A DNA stretch of 11,718 bases from Planctomycetia bacterium (GCA_010027105.1 RGVT01000055.1:1-11718), one strand, 5' to 3'; shown: positions 1 through 5,999, counted from the first letter of the stretch. Notes: generated from the letters alone by a model not told the origin. Made by a program: numbers and translations.

Positions 1-86
1 AGCCGGGCACCGATCCGCCGCAGGCGGATTGGTCGGGCGGAGGCGAACGTCCGGCGAGGGGATACGGGGAGTCCGAAGCCGGCGCG
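1..86 (-). repeat. 86-bp dispersed repeat, left copy (continues off window)
   Basis: The first 86 bases are the reverse complement of 2153-2238 with only two mismatches. Similarity stops abruptly at base 87, while the other end is cut by the window edge. The repeat contains a small hairpin at 13-29 (ATCCGCC, 3-nt loop, GGCGGAT). It lies just upstream of nadE, and its partner lies just downstream in the opposite orientation. No transposase or long ORF is associated with it. I read it as part of a dispersed non-coding repeat and do not recognise a named family. Confidence 0.85.
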
Positions 87-100
87 GGTGAGGTACAGTC

Positions 101-106
101 TATGAT
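101..106 (+). promoter_or_regulatory. Possible -10 box of nadE
   Basis: TATGAT matches the sigma-70 -10 consensus at five of six positions and lies 33 nt before the nadE ATG. The expected -35 position (about 78-83) falls inside the end of the 86-bp repeat and is a poor match, so this is a weak call from sequence alone. If real, the repeat supplies the upstream part of the nadE promoter. Confidence 0.3.
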
Positions 107-139
107 CGACAGGTCGGCAGACTCCGTTACATCAACCCC

Positions 140-2119
140 ATGCACCTGATCCGAATCGGCGGCACGGCGCTCAATCAGACGCCGCTCGACTGGGACGGCA
201 ACCGCGACCGGATCGTGACCGCCATCGACGCGGCACGGCGGGCCGGCGTGTCGATCCTCTGCCTGCCGGAGCTGTGCATCTCGGGGTACGGTTGCGAAGA
301 CGCGTTCCAGTCGCCCGGCGTCCAGCGGACGGCCTGGGAGGTGCTCGAGGAGATCGAGCCCGGAACCCGCGGCCTCGCGGTGGCGGTGGGGCTTCCGGTG
401 CGGTTCGAGAGCGGCGTGTACGACGCGGTGGCGTTCCTCATCGACGGGCGGCTCGCCGGTCTCGTCTGCAAGCAGCACCTCGCCGGCGAGGGGATTCACT
501 ACGAGCCGCGCTGGTTTCGCCCCTGGCCCGCCGGTCGCCAGGCGGAGCTCGCCGCCGGCGGCCGGACGGTGCCGATCGGTGACCTGCGGTTCGACTGCGG
601 CGGCGTGCGGGTGGGGTTCGAGATCTGCGAGGACGCCTGGGTGGCGGGCCGCCCAGCGGCGGTGCTGGCGGCCCGGGGCGTCGACGTGATCCTGAACCCG
701 TCTGCCAGCCACTTCGCCTTCGGCAAGGACGAGATCCGCCGCCGGTTCGTGCTCGAGGGCGCGCGGGCCTGCGGAGCGGCCTACGTCTACGCCAATCTGC
801 TCGGCAACGAGGCGGGCCGCGCCATCTACGACGGCGGCGTATTCGCGGCCGTGCCGACGGGGATGGCGGCGGCGGGCCGGCGGTTCTCCTTCCGCGACGC
901 CGTGGCCGCCTCGTGCGACGTCGATCTCGACGCCCTCCGCCTCGCCCAGGCCCGGCTCGCCCACGACCCGGCGCGTGCCCTCCCCGACGGCCGCGTCGCC
1001 GTCGGCTTCACGCCCGCCGCCGTCGCCGCGGGCGCCGCCGTGCCGCCGCAGGGGCGAGACGCGTGGGAATCGGGCGGGCACGTGAAGGAGGAGGAGTTCG
1101 CGCGGGCGGTGGCCCTCGGCCTCTTCGACTACCTCCGCAAGAGCCGCGCGCGGGGCTTCGTCGTGTCGGCCAGCGGCGGGGCCGACTCCTCGGCCGTCGC
1201 CTGCCTCGTGGCACTCGCCATCCGGCTCGCGGGCCGGGAGCTGCCGGCGGCCGACGTGGCGACGCGGCTCGGCATCCCGGCGGGTGAGGGTTCGGCGACG
1301 CTCGGGGCCATCGTCCACTCGGTGCTGTGCTGCGTCTACCAGTCGACCGCGAACTCGGGCCCCGTGACCCGGGCGGCCGCCCGCGGCCTCGCGGCCGCGC
1401 TCGGTGCCGAGTTTCACGAGTTCGACGTCGATCCGCTCGTGCGCGGCTACACGGAGATCGTGGCCCACGCCGTCGGCCGGCCGCTCACGTGGCAGCACGA
1501 CGATGTCGCGCTCCAGAACATCCAGGCCCGGGCCCGCGCACCGGGCGTGTGGATGCTCGCCAACATCCGCGGGGCCCTGCTCGTCTCCACGAGCAACCGC
1601 TCGGAGGCGGCCGTCGGCTACGCCACCATGGACGGCGACACCGCCGGCGGCCTGGCCCCGATCGCCGGCATCGACAAGGCCTACCTGCGGCGCTGGCTCA
1701 TGTGGCTCGAACGCGAGGGCCCCGAGGGCCTGGGGCCGATCCCGGCCCTCGCGGCCGTCACCGCCCAGGCGCCCACCGCCGAACTCCGGCCCGGCGCCGC
1801 CGGCCAGACCGACGAGGGCGACCTGATGCCCTACGACGTCCTCGACCGGATCGAGCGGCTGGCGATCCGCGACAAGGAATTGCCGCTGGCGGCCTGGCGG
1901 CGGCTCGTGGCCGACTTCCCTCGGCACGACCCGCGGCAGCTCGCCGTCTGGACGGAGCGGTTCTACGTGCTCTGGAGCCGCAACCAGTGGAAGCGCGAGC
2001 GTTATGCCCCGTCGTTCCACGTGGACGACGAGAACCTCGACCCGAAGACCTGGTGCCGGTTCCCGATCCTCTCCGGCGGCTTCACCCGCGAACTCGCCGC
2101 CCTCCGCGCGGCCATGTAG
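140..2119 (+). CDS. nadE: Glutamine-dependent NAD+ synthetase
   Basis: This enzyme converts deamido-NAD+ to NAD+ using ATP and ammonia released from glutamine, the last step of NAD biosynthesis, in the cytosol. The 659-residue protein has the two-domain layout of the long bacterial form. An N-terminal nitrilase-like glutaminase domain spans about 1-290, with triad candidates Glu44 (CLPE), Lys111 (VCKQ) and Cys163 (FEICEDAW). A C-terminal synthetase domain starts near 315, with the ATP-binding P-loop SGGADSS at 345-351 and the conserved STSNRSEAAVGY block from 483. The ATG is chosen because the N-terminal LNQTPLDWDGN block is intact from it; no clear Shine-Dalgarno sequence is visible. The last residues read Ala-Met-stop, and the ATG TAG there belongs to the palindromic repeat that begins at 2113. 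The gene is convergent with the dehydrogenase at 2597-3589. Identification is firm. Confidence 0.96.
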   Translation: MHLIRIGGTALNQTPLDWDGNRDRIVTAIDAARRAGVSILCLPELCISGYGCEDAFQSPGVQRTAWEVLEEIEPGTRGLAVAVGLPVRFESGVYDAVAFLIDGRLAGLVCKQHLAGEGIHYEPRWFRPWPAGRQAELAAGGRTVPIGDLRFDCGGVRVGFEICEDAWVAGRPAAVLAARGVDVILNPSASHFAFGKDEIRRRFVLEGARACGAAYVYANLLGNEAGRAIYDGGVFAAVPTGMAAAGRRFSFRDAVAASCDVDLDALRLAQARLAHDPARALPDGRVAVGFTPAAVAAGAAVPPQGRDAWESGGHVKEEEFARAVALGLFDYLRKSRARGFVVSASGGADSSAVACLVALAIRLAGRELPAADVATRLGIPAGEGSATLGAIVHSVLCCVYQSTANSGPVTRAAARGLAAALGAEFHEFDVDPLVRGYTEIVAHAVGRPLTWQHDDVALQNIQARARAPGVWMLANIRGALLVSTSNRSEAAVGYATMDGDTAGGLAPIAGIDKAYLRRWLMWLEREGPEGLGPIPALAAVTAQAPTAELRPGAAGQTDEGDLMPYDVLDRIERLAIRDKELPLAAWRRLVADFPRHDPRQLAVWTERFYVLWSRNQWKRERYAPSFHVDDENLDPKTWCRFPILSGGFTRELAALRAAM

Positions 2120-2137
2120 GACGGGCTTCAGCCTGTC
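2120..2137 (+). repeat. Palindromic repeat, copy A, abutting the nadE stop
   Basis: GACGGGCTTCAGCCTGTC follows directly after the nadE TAG. It folds as an 8-bp stem with a UC loop, or as 7 bp with a UUCA tetraloop. The single change from the common core (A to G at base 4) leaves a G-U pair in RNA read from the + strand. It may act as a 3'-end stabiliser or a weak terminator. There is no U-tract, so an intrinsic terminator is not established. Confidence 0.8.
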
Positions 2138-2152
2138 ATGCCTTTACTCAAA

Positions 2153-2238
2153 CGCGCCGGCTTCGGGCTCCCCGTATTCCCTCGCCGGACGTTCGCCTCC
2201 GCCCGACCAATCCGCCTGCGGCGGATCGGTGCCCGGCT
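2153..2238 (+). repeat. 86-bp dispersed repeat, right copy
   Basis: This is inverted relative to window bases 1-86, with 84 of 86 positions identical. It carries the same hairpin at 2210-2226 (ATCCGCC, TGC, GGCGGAT). It lies 15 nt after palindrome copy A, inside the inverted-repeat-bounded block. An open frame crosses it (2138-2365), but its Arg-rich translation looks like a by-product of the repeat, not a gene. Confidence 0.85.
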
Positions 2239-2326
2239 TTGGCTCACTCGGATGTGCCTGCGCCGGCGGGAGCGCCTCCGCTTGGCCATCCATGCCTGCG
2301 CTGGTCACATACGCCGTCTCAGGGAC

Positions 2327-2340
2327 ACGGGGAGCCCGAA
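2327..2340 (-). repeat. Inverted partial copy of the repeat's end
   Basis: ACGGGGAGCCCGAA is the exact reverse complement of 2162-2175, giving a 14-bp perfect inverted pair about 150 nt apart. It also resembles bases 65-78 of the left copy with one mismatch. It suggests that the 2153-2340 segment is itself a nested element with terminal inverted repeats, or the remnant of a second copy. Confidence 0.6.
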
Positions 2341-2564
2341 TCCTCCTCAACTCGTAGGCGCATGAAAGTTTCGGCGGAGACGGTCGGTGGGCACGCGCAG
2401 ACGCAGGGAGTGCTTGAGGACTATCGGCGTCTGATCAAAACCCACGAGTCCTGTACTCTCAAGACGACTACCGCCGGCTCCGAATGCGGGTTGTTACCTC
2501 CTGCCCTACCTTTCGGCGAGACGGGACGGGGCAGCCCCGAGCCGTCGCATACCGCTGAAGCTAT
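2341..2564. other. Unassigned stretch of different base composition
   Basis: This part of the convergent gap is visibly less GC-rich than its surroundings. It carries one open frame, ATG 2362 to TGA 2574 on the + strand (70 codons), with no good Shine-Dalgarno sequence. The stop lies inside palindrome copy B. Third codon positions are much less GC-biased than in the neighbouring genes, and I do not recognise the translation. Most likely it is non-coding repeat filler. A small imported gene cannot be excluded. Confidence 0.3.
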
Positions 2565-2582
2565 GACAGGCTGAAGCCTGTC
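2565..2582 (-). repeat. Palindromic repeat, copy B, downstream of the dehydrogenase
   Basis: Read on the - strand this is GACAGGCTTCAGCCTGTC, starting 14 nt past the dehydrogenase stop codon. It is in the same orientation relative to that gene as copy A is to nadE. The stem is a perfect 8 bp. It forms the right terminus of the 477-bp block. Confidence 0.8.
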
Positions 2583-2596
2583 CCACATGTGGTCCC

Positions 2597-3589
2597 TCAC
2601 GCCCCCACGACCGCCTCGAGCGGTTCGCCGCGCTGGAAGTGCACGAGGTTGCGCACCGTCTGGGCGGCGATCGCCTCGAGGGCGTCGCGGGTGAAGAACG
2701 CCTGGTGGGCCGTGACCACGACGTTCGGAAACGTGAGCAGGCGGGCGAAGACGTCGTCGGCGATGATCGAGCCGCTCTTGTCCTCGAAGAACAGATCCGC
2801 CTCCTCCTCGTAGACGTCGAGGCCGAGCAGGCCGATCCGGCCCGTCTTGAGGGCCGCGATCACGGCGGGGGTGTCGACGAGCCCGCCGCGGCTGGTGTTG
2901 ACGAGCATCACGCCGGGCTTCATGAGGGCGATGGTGTCGGCGTTCACGAGGTGCCGCGTGGCCGGCGTGAGCGGGCAGTGGAGCGAGACGATGTCGGATT
3001 CGCGGAGCAGGTCGGCGAGCGGCACGAAGGCGGCGCCCCGGCCGGCGAGCTCCGCATCGGGATACGGGTCGTGGGCGAGCACCCGGCAGCCGAAGCCGAG
3101 CATGATCGCGGCGAACCGGCCGCCGATCCGCCCCGTGCCGACGACGCCCACGGTGCGGCCGTGGAGGTCGAAGCCGAGCAGGCCGTCGAGCGAAAAGTTT
3201 CCCTCGCGCACGCGATTGAACGCCTTGTGCAGCCGGCGGTCGAGCATGAGCACGAGGCCGACGGCGTGCTCGGCGACGGCGTGGGGGGAATATTCCGGCA
3301 CCCGCACCACGGGGATTCCGAGCCGGGCCGCCGCGGGCAGGTCGACTTGGTTGAAGCCCGCGCAGCGGAGCGTCACCAGCCGCGTACCCAGGCCGTGGAG
3401 GCGTTCGAGGACCGTCGCCGAGAGGTCGTCGTTGACGAAGCAGTTGACGGCGGCCGCGCCCTCGGCGAGCCGCGCGGTCTCGGCGTCGAGGCGGCTCTCG
3501 AACCAGCGCCACGCGATGCCCGTGCCGGCCGAGGCCCGGGTGAGGAACTCGCAGTCGTAGGGCTTCGTGGAGAAGGCGGCGACGATCAT
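2597..3589 (-). CDS. ldhA: D-lactate dehydrogenase-type 2-hydroxyacid dehydrogenase
   Basis: The probable reaction is NADH-dependent reduction of pyruvate to D-lactate in the cytosol. The protein has 330 residues, almost the same as E. coli LdhA (329). The Rossmann dinucleotide motif GTGRIG is at 151-156. The catalytic trio is visible: Arg234 in NTSRGGLVD, Glu263 in DVYEEEAD, and His295 in TAHQAFFT. These are offset by exactly one from E. coli Arg235/Glu264/His296. The DVYEEE..LFFED block is characteristic of the LdhA subgroup. The ATG at 3589 is chosen because the protein start MIVAAFSTKPYD aligns with the family; the frame stays open upstream only as a shadow. No Shine-Dalgarno sequence is seen. 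TACACT (minus strand, 3601-3596) could be a -10 box giving an almost leaderless mRNA. The exact 2-oxoacid substrate is inferred. Confidence 0.92.
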   Translation of the reverse strand: MIVAAFSTKPYDCEFLTRASAGTGIAWRWFESRLDAETARLAEGAAAVNCFVNDDLSATVLERLHGLGTRLVTLRCAGFNQVDLPAAARLGIPVVRVPEYSPHAVAEHAVGLVLMLDRRLHKAFNRVREGNFSLDGLLGFDLHGRTVGVVGTGRIGGRFAAIMLGFGCRVLAHDPYPDAELAGRGAAFVPLADLLRESDIVSLHCPLTPATRHLVNADTIALMKPGVMLVNTSRGGLVDTPAVIAALKTGRIGLLGLDVYEEEADLFFEDKSGSIIADDVFARLLTFPNVVVTAHQAFFTRDALEAIAAQTVRNLVHFQRGEPLEAVVGA

Positions 3590-3718
3590 CGCTGTAGTGT
3601 AGGGGAGGCGGATCGGACGGGGTTTCCGCGGCTGCGAGGTTCGAAACCGGCCTCGCCCCGGGTCGACGGGACTGCTAGTTTCCCCTCCCCTGGATCCTGT
3701 GTCCCGAAGGAAGATCCC
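3590..3718. promoter_or_regulatory. Divergent promoter region with a hairpin
   Basis: This 129-bp gap separates the dehydrogenase (-) from the TIGR03009 gene (+) and must hold both promoters. It contains an inverted repeat GCGAGG / CCTCGC (3634-3639, 3651-3656) with an 11-nt loop that itself includes GGTT-CGA-AACC (3638-3648, overlapping). This could be an operator or a structured leader. TAGTTT preceded by TGC at 3673-3681 is a possible extended -10 for the + strand gene. None of these is strong. Confidence 0.35.
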
Positions 3719-4606
3719 GTGCCGGCGTGCGTGACACCGTGTCGAGCGGGCCTTGCCCTCGCGCTCGTCGCGCTGGCGCTGCCCCAGGGATCGTCCTCCG
3801 CCCAGCCTCCGGCCGCCCCGGCCCCGGCGGCCGCGCCCGCTGCGCCGCCGTTTCCGCAGCTGTCGCCGGAGCAGCAGGCGGCGCTCGACCGGCTGCTCGC
3901 AGCCTGGGAGGCCCGCAACGCCGCCGTCACCACCTGGTCGTGCACCTTCTACAAGTGGGAATACAACGCCTGGAGTCCGGCCGACGGCGGCGGCGAGCGG
4001 CTGGCCTTCACGGAGAGCTCCGGCGAGATCAAGTACGCCGCCCCGGACAAGGGACTGTACCGCGTCAGGGAGGCGAAGCAGTGGAACGGCGAGACCCGCC
4101 GCTACGAGCCGCGGGTCGGCGAGGCCGGGGAGCACTGGGTGTGCAACGGCGCGAGCATCTACGAATTCCGCCACGCCGAGCGGCAGCTGCGCGAGACGAA
4201 GCTGCCGCCGGAGATGCGGGGGAAGGCGATCAGCGACGGGCCGCTGCCGTTCGTGTTCGGCGCGAAGGCCGACACCCTCCGGAAGCGATACGCGATGCGG
4301 CTGATCACGCCCCCCGGCACCGCCGACCAGATCTGGCTCGAGGCGCTTCCCCGCCTGCAGGCCGACGCTGCGAACTTCTCGAAGGTGGAGCTCATCCTCC
4401 AGGCCCGCGACCTGATGCCCTTCGCGATGCAGATCTACAAGCCCGGCGGGCAGGATCGCGACGTCTACCAGTTCGACCCGCGGACGAGCCTCATCGACAA
4501 GGGGCTCGACCTGATCCGCGACTTCTCCAAGCCGGTCACGCCCCTCGGCTACACCTTCATCCTCGAGGACGGCCAGGGGGCCGCCCCACAGCCACCACCA
4601 AGGTAG
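3719..4606 (+). CDS. Exported TIGR03009-family protein of unknown function
   Basis: The 295-residue protein starts at GTG 3719, chosen because AAGGA (3707-3711) sits 7 nt upstream and the signal peptide begins right there. Residues 1-28 form a Sec-type signal: a short N-region, the hydrophobic stretch GLALALVALAL, and probable cleavage after Ser-Ser-Ala28. A low-complexity Pro/Ala linker follows (29-46). The mature domain has a conserved-looking block of aromatic and charged residues (WSCTFYKWEYNAW from 73, ISDGPLPFVFGAKAD from 171). This pattern matches the TIGR03009 family that I know from planctomycetes. The overall layout recalls LolA-like periplasmic lipid-binding folds, but that is inference. 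The TAG stop overlaps the edge of the first palindromic repeat. No function is known to me. Confidence 0.85.
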   Translation: MPACVTPCRAGLALALVALALPQGSSSAQPPAAPAPAAAPAAPPFPQLSPEQQAALDRLLAAWEARNAAVTTWSCTFYKWEYNAWSPADGGGERLAFTESSGEIKYAAPDKGLYRVREAKQWNGETRRYEPRVGEAGEHWVCNGASIYEFRHAERQLRETKLPPEMRGKAISDGPLPFVFGAKADTLRKRYAMRLITPPGTADQIWLEALPRLQADAANFSKVELILQARDLMPFAMQIYKPGGQDRDVYQFDPRTSLIDKGLDLIRDFSKPVTPLGYTFILEDGQGAAPQPPPR

Positions 4607-4734
4607 GACAGGCTTCAGCCTGTCATTCTGCCAAGTAGGACAGGCTTCAGCCTGTCACGCCCCCACGTGAAACAGGCTTCAGCCTGTCACGCCCCCACGT
4701 GAAACAGGCTTCAGCCTGTCACGCCCCCTCATGC
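4607..4734 (+). repeat. Array of four 32-bp palindromic repeats
   Basis: Four copies of (G/A)ACAGGCTTCAGCCTGTC start at 4607, 4639, 4671 and 4703, exactly 32 bp apart, with 14-nt spacers. The spacers after copies 2 and 3 are identical (ACGCCCCCACGTGA) and the one after copy 4 is close to them, while the spacer after copy 1 differs. This indicates local tandem duplication. Copies 3 and 4 begin with A, which loses the outermost stem pair. The first copy starts directly after the stop codon of the TIGR03009 gene. This is not a CRISPR: there are too few units, the spacers are short and repeated, and no cas genes are present. Confidence 0.9.
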
Positions 4735-4764
4735 CCCGCGGGCCCTCCGGCCTGCAACTCAGGG

Positions 4765-4770
4765 TATACT
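4765..4770 (+). promoter_or_regulatory. Possible -10 box for the Minf_1886-family operon
   Basis: TATACT matches the -10 consensus at five of six positions and is followed by a comparatively T-rich stretch before the ATG at 4804. No convincing -35 lies 16-18 nt upstream. The site lies just beyond the palindrome array, so the array could insulate this promoter from readthrough. Confidence 0.4.
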
Positions 4771-4803
4771 GTCTGTTTTGCGTGTCGCGTGTCCGAGACT
4801 CCC

Positions 4804-5283
4804 ATGCCCGTCGTCGATTCCGCCCATCCACTCGGGCAGCTGCTCCGGCGCGACCCGCGCTACAAACTCGACGCCTACCTGTTCGTGCTCGAGGCCCTCT
4901 CGTTCGCGCAGGAAACGCTCGGCCTCGGCGCCGAGCCGCCGCTCGAGGATCTCGAGCCGGCCCGCGGAGGGGGCGAGCCCGCGGCCAGACCGCGGCCCGG
5001 CAGGCCGCGCCGCAAGCCCGCCGAGCGGCACCTCACCGGCCAGGAGCTGTGCGAGGCGGCCCGGCACTACGCGCTCCAGCAATACGGCTACCTCGCCCGC
5101 ACGGTGCTCGGGGCGTGGGGTGTGCGCAGCACGGCCGACCTCGGCGAGATCGTGTTCAACATGATCGAGATCGGCCAGATGCGAAAGACGCGGAAGGACA
5201 AGCGGGAGGACTTCCACGGCGTGTACGACTTCGACGAGGCGTTCTGCCGCGACTGCTCGTTCGTGGTGCCCGACAACGCCTGA
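4804..5283 (+). CDS. Minf_1886-family conserved hypothetical protein
   Basis: This 159-residue soluble protein matches the Verrucomicrobia/Planctomycetes-restricted family described as TIGR04138 (Minf_1886). The family hallmarks are visible. The N-terminal DPRYKLDAYLFVLEALSFAQ (17-36) is followed by RHLTGQELCEAARHYALQQYG (75-95), TVLGAWGVRSTADLGEIVFNM (100-120) and DFHGVYDFDEAF (136-147). A Pro/Arg/Gly-rich linker (about 45-73) separates the first two and looks like a lineage-specific insertion. ATG 4804 is preferred because family similarity starts there. The in-frame ATG at 4699 would translate the palindromic repeat and is rejected. The gene is followed with almost no gap by a small membrane ORF and a membrane protein gene, suggesting an operon. 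The molecular function is unknown. Confidence 0.88.
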   Translation: MPVVDSAHPLGQLLRRDPRYKLDAYLFVLEALSFAQETLGLGAEPPLEDLEPARGGGEPAARPRPGRPRRKPAERHLTGQELCEAARHYALQQYGYLARTVLGAWGVRSTADLGEIVFNMIEIGQMRKTRKDKREDFHGVYDFDEAFCRDCSFVVPDNA

Positions 5284-5285
5284 CC

Positions 5286-5378
5286 ATGACGCTCCGTGCC
5301 GCCCACCGCCGGTTCGCCGCGCTGCTCGTGCTCGAAGCCGCGTGGCTGGCGGGCCTCGCGTGGCTCGCCTGCCGGTAA
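5286..5378 (+). CDS. Possible 30-residue single-pass membrane peptide
   Basis: An ATG two bases after the previous stop opens a 30-codon frame ending in TAA at 5376-5378. The product has a basic N-terminus (TLRAAHRRF) followed by one hydrophobic segment (about 10-28, AALLVLEAAWLAGLAWLAC), a typical small membrane-peptide layout. It fills the gap between the Minf_1886-family gene and the membrane protein gene, whose ATG follows 12 nt later. No strong Shine-Dalgarno sequence is seen, so translation would depend on coupling. GC-rich DNA readily encodes Leu/Ala runs, so chance is a serious alternative. Confidence 0.35.
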   Translation: MTLRAAHRRFAALLVLEAAWLAGLAWLACR

Positions 5379-5390
5379 ACGGGAGCGTCG

Positions 5391-5999
5391 ATGAACGCAC
5401 TGCTCGACCGGCTCCCGCTGTGGGCCGCCCTCGTTCCGCTGGCCGCCTACCTCGCGTTCCTCGCGGGCCTGCACCTGCGGCGGCGGCCGTGCGTGCTCTC
5501 GGGCACGTGGGACGGCATCCTGCTCGCCGGGGCGCTGGCGGGGCTCGCGGTGGCGGGGCCGCTGGCGGTCGTGCGGCCGGCGCTCGGGTCGACGTCGTGG
5601 GGCTGGCTGATCGCGGGGCTGGCCTGTGGGCTCGCGGTGGCGATCTGCACGCTGGCCACGCGGCCGCGGCTGGTGGTCTACAACATCTCGGTCGAGCAGT
5701 TGCGGCCCTTCGTGGCCGAGGTGGTCGGAGCCCTCGACCCGGCGGCCCGCTGGGCGGGCACGAGTGTCGTGCTGCCCACGCGGCGGCTGCAGCTGCACCT
5801 CGACGGGGCCGGCGGCATGCGGTGCGTGAGCGTGGTCTCCGTCGGGGAGCGGGCCGCGCACGAGGGATGGACGGAGTTCAGCCGCCGTCTCTGCCGGGCC
5901 GTGGGCCGCATCCGGGTGCGGCGCAGCCCGTGGGCCGCGGCGTTCGCCGGGGCCGGGGCCGCCGTGCTGGCCGCCGCCGTCTGGGCCGCCGTGCGCTGA
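5391..5999 (+). CDS. Multi-pass membrane protein of unknown function
   Basis: The ATG is preceded by GGGAG (5381-5385) at good spacing. The 202-residue product has hydrophobic segments at about 10-28, 43-62, 70-90 and 180-201. Between the third and fourth lies a soluble domain (about 91-178) with VVYNISVEQLRPFVAEVV and a run of strand-like segments. It ends in a basic patch (RIRVRRS) before the last membrane span. I do not recognise a named family. The gene follows the Minf_1886-family gene and the small ORF in the same direction with short gaps, so co-expression is likely. It could be an envelope-associated partner of the Minf_1886-family protein, but that is only context. Confidence 0.75.
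   Translation: MNALLDRLPLWAALVPLAAYLAFLAGLHLRRRPCVLSGTWDGILLAGALAGLAVAGPLAVVRPALGSTSWGWLIAGLACGLAVAICTLATRPRLVVYNISVEQLRPFVAEVVGALDPAARWAGTSVVLPTRRLQLHLDGAGGMRCVSVVSVGERAAHEGWTEFSRRLCRAVGRIRVRRSPWAAAFAGAGAAVLAAAVWAAVR

Larger units (their letters stand above)
2113..2589. repeat. 477-bp non-coding block bounded by 27-bp inverted repeats
   Basis: Positions 2113-2139 and 2563-2589 are inverted copies of each other, 25 of 27 bases identical and centred on the palindromic repeat core. Between them lie the 86-bp repeat copy (2153-2238), a second inverted pair (2162-2175 with 2327-2340, TTCGGGCTCCCCGT) and a less GC-rich stretch. The block fills the convergent gap between nadE and the dehydrogenase. 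Its left end overlaps the last two nadE codons, and its right end stops 7 nt short of the dehydrogenase stop codon. It resembles a MITE or a compound REP-type element. No transposase is encoded and no target-site duplication is apparent. An alternative is two independent 3'-end repeats plus unrelated filler. Confidence 0.55.

Noticed and set aside
2138..2365. 75-codon ORF inside the repeat block
   Set aside because: It is mostly the translation of the 86-bp repeat, with an Arg-rich, domain-free product and an ATG formed by the palindrome's conserved flank.
2528..2544. Terminator from CGGGGC-A-GCCCCG
   Set aside because: The one-base loop is sterically poor, there is no T-run, and it does not sit at the 3' end of either gene.
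1327..2574. 415-codon + strand frame overlapping the 3' half of nadE
   Set aside because: It lies in a shadow frame of nadE with an Arg-rich translation. Only its tail (from 2362) is outside nadE, and that part is discussed separately.
2639..3718. Open + strand frame running antisense to the dehydrogenase and in frame into the TIGR03009 gene
   Set aside because: The antisense part has low-complexity shadow composition. The real gene starts at GTG 3719 with a ribosome site and signal peptide.
3590..4174. Upstream extension of the dehydrogenase frame on the - strand
   Set aside because: It overlaps the TIGR03009 gene antisense and adds residues absent from the family. The ATG at 3589 gives the normal LdhA length.
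4607..4734. CRISPR array
   Set aside because: There are only four units, the spacers are 14 nt and partly identical, the repeat is a near-perfect palindrome, and single copies occur elsewhere in the window. No cas genes are present.
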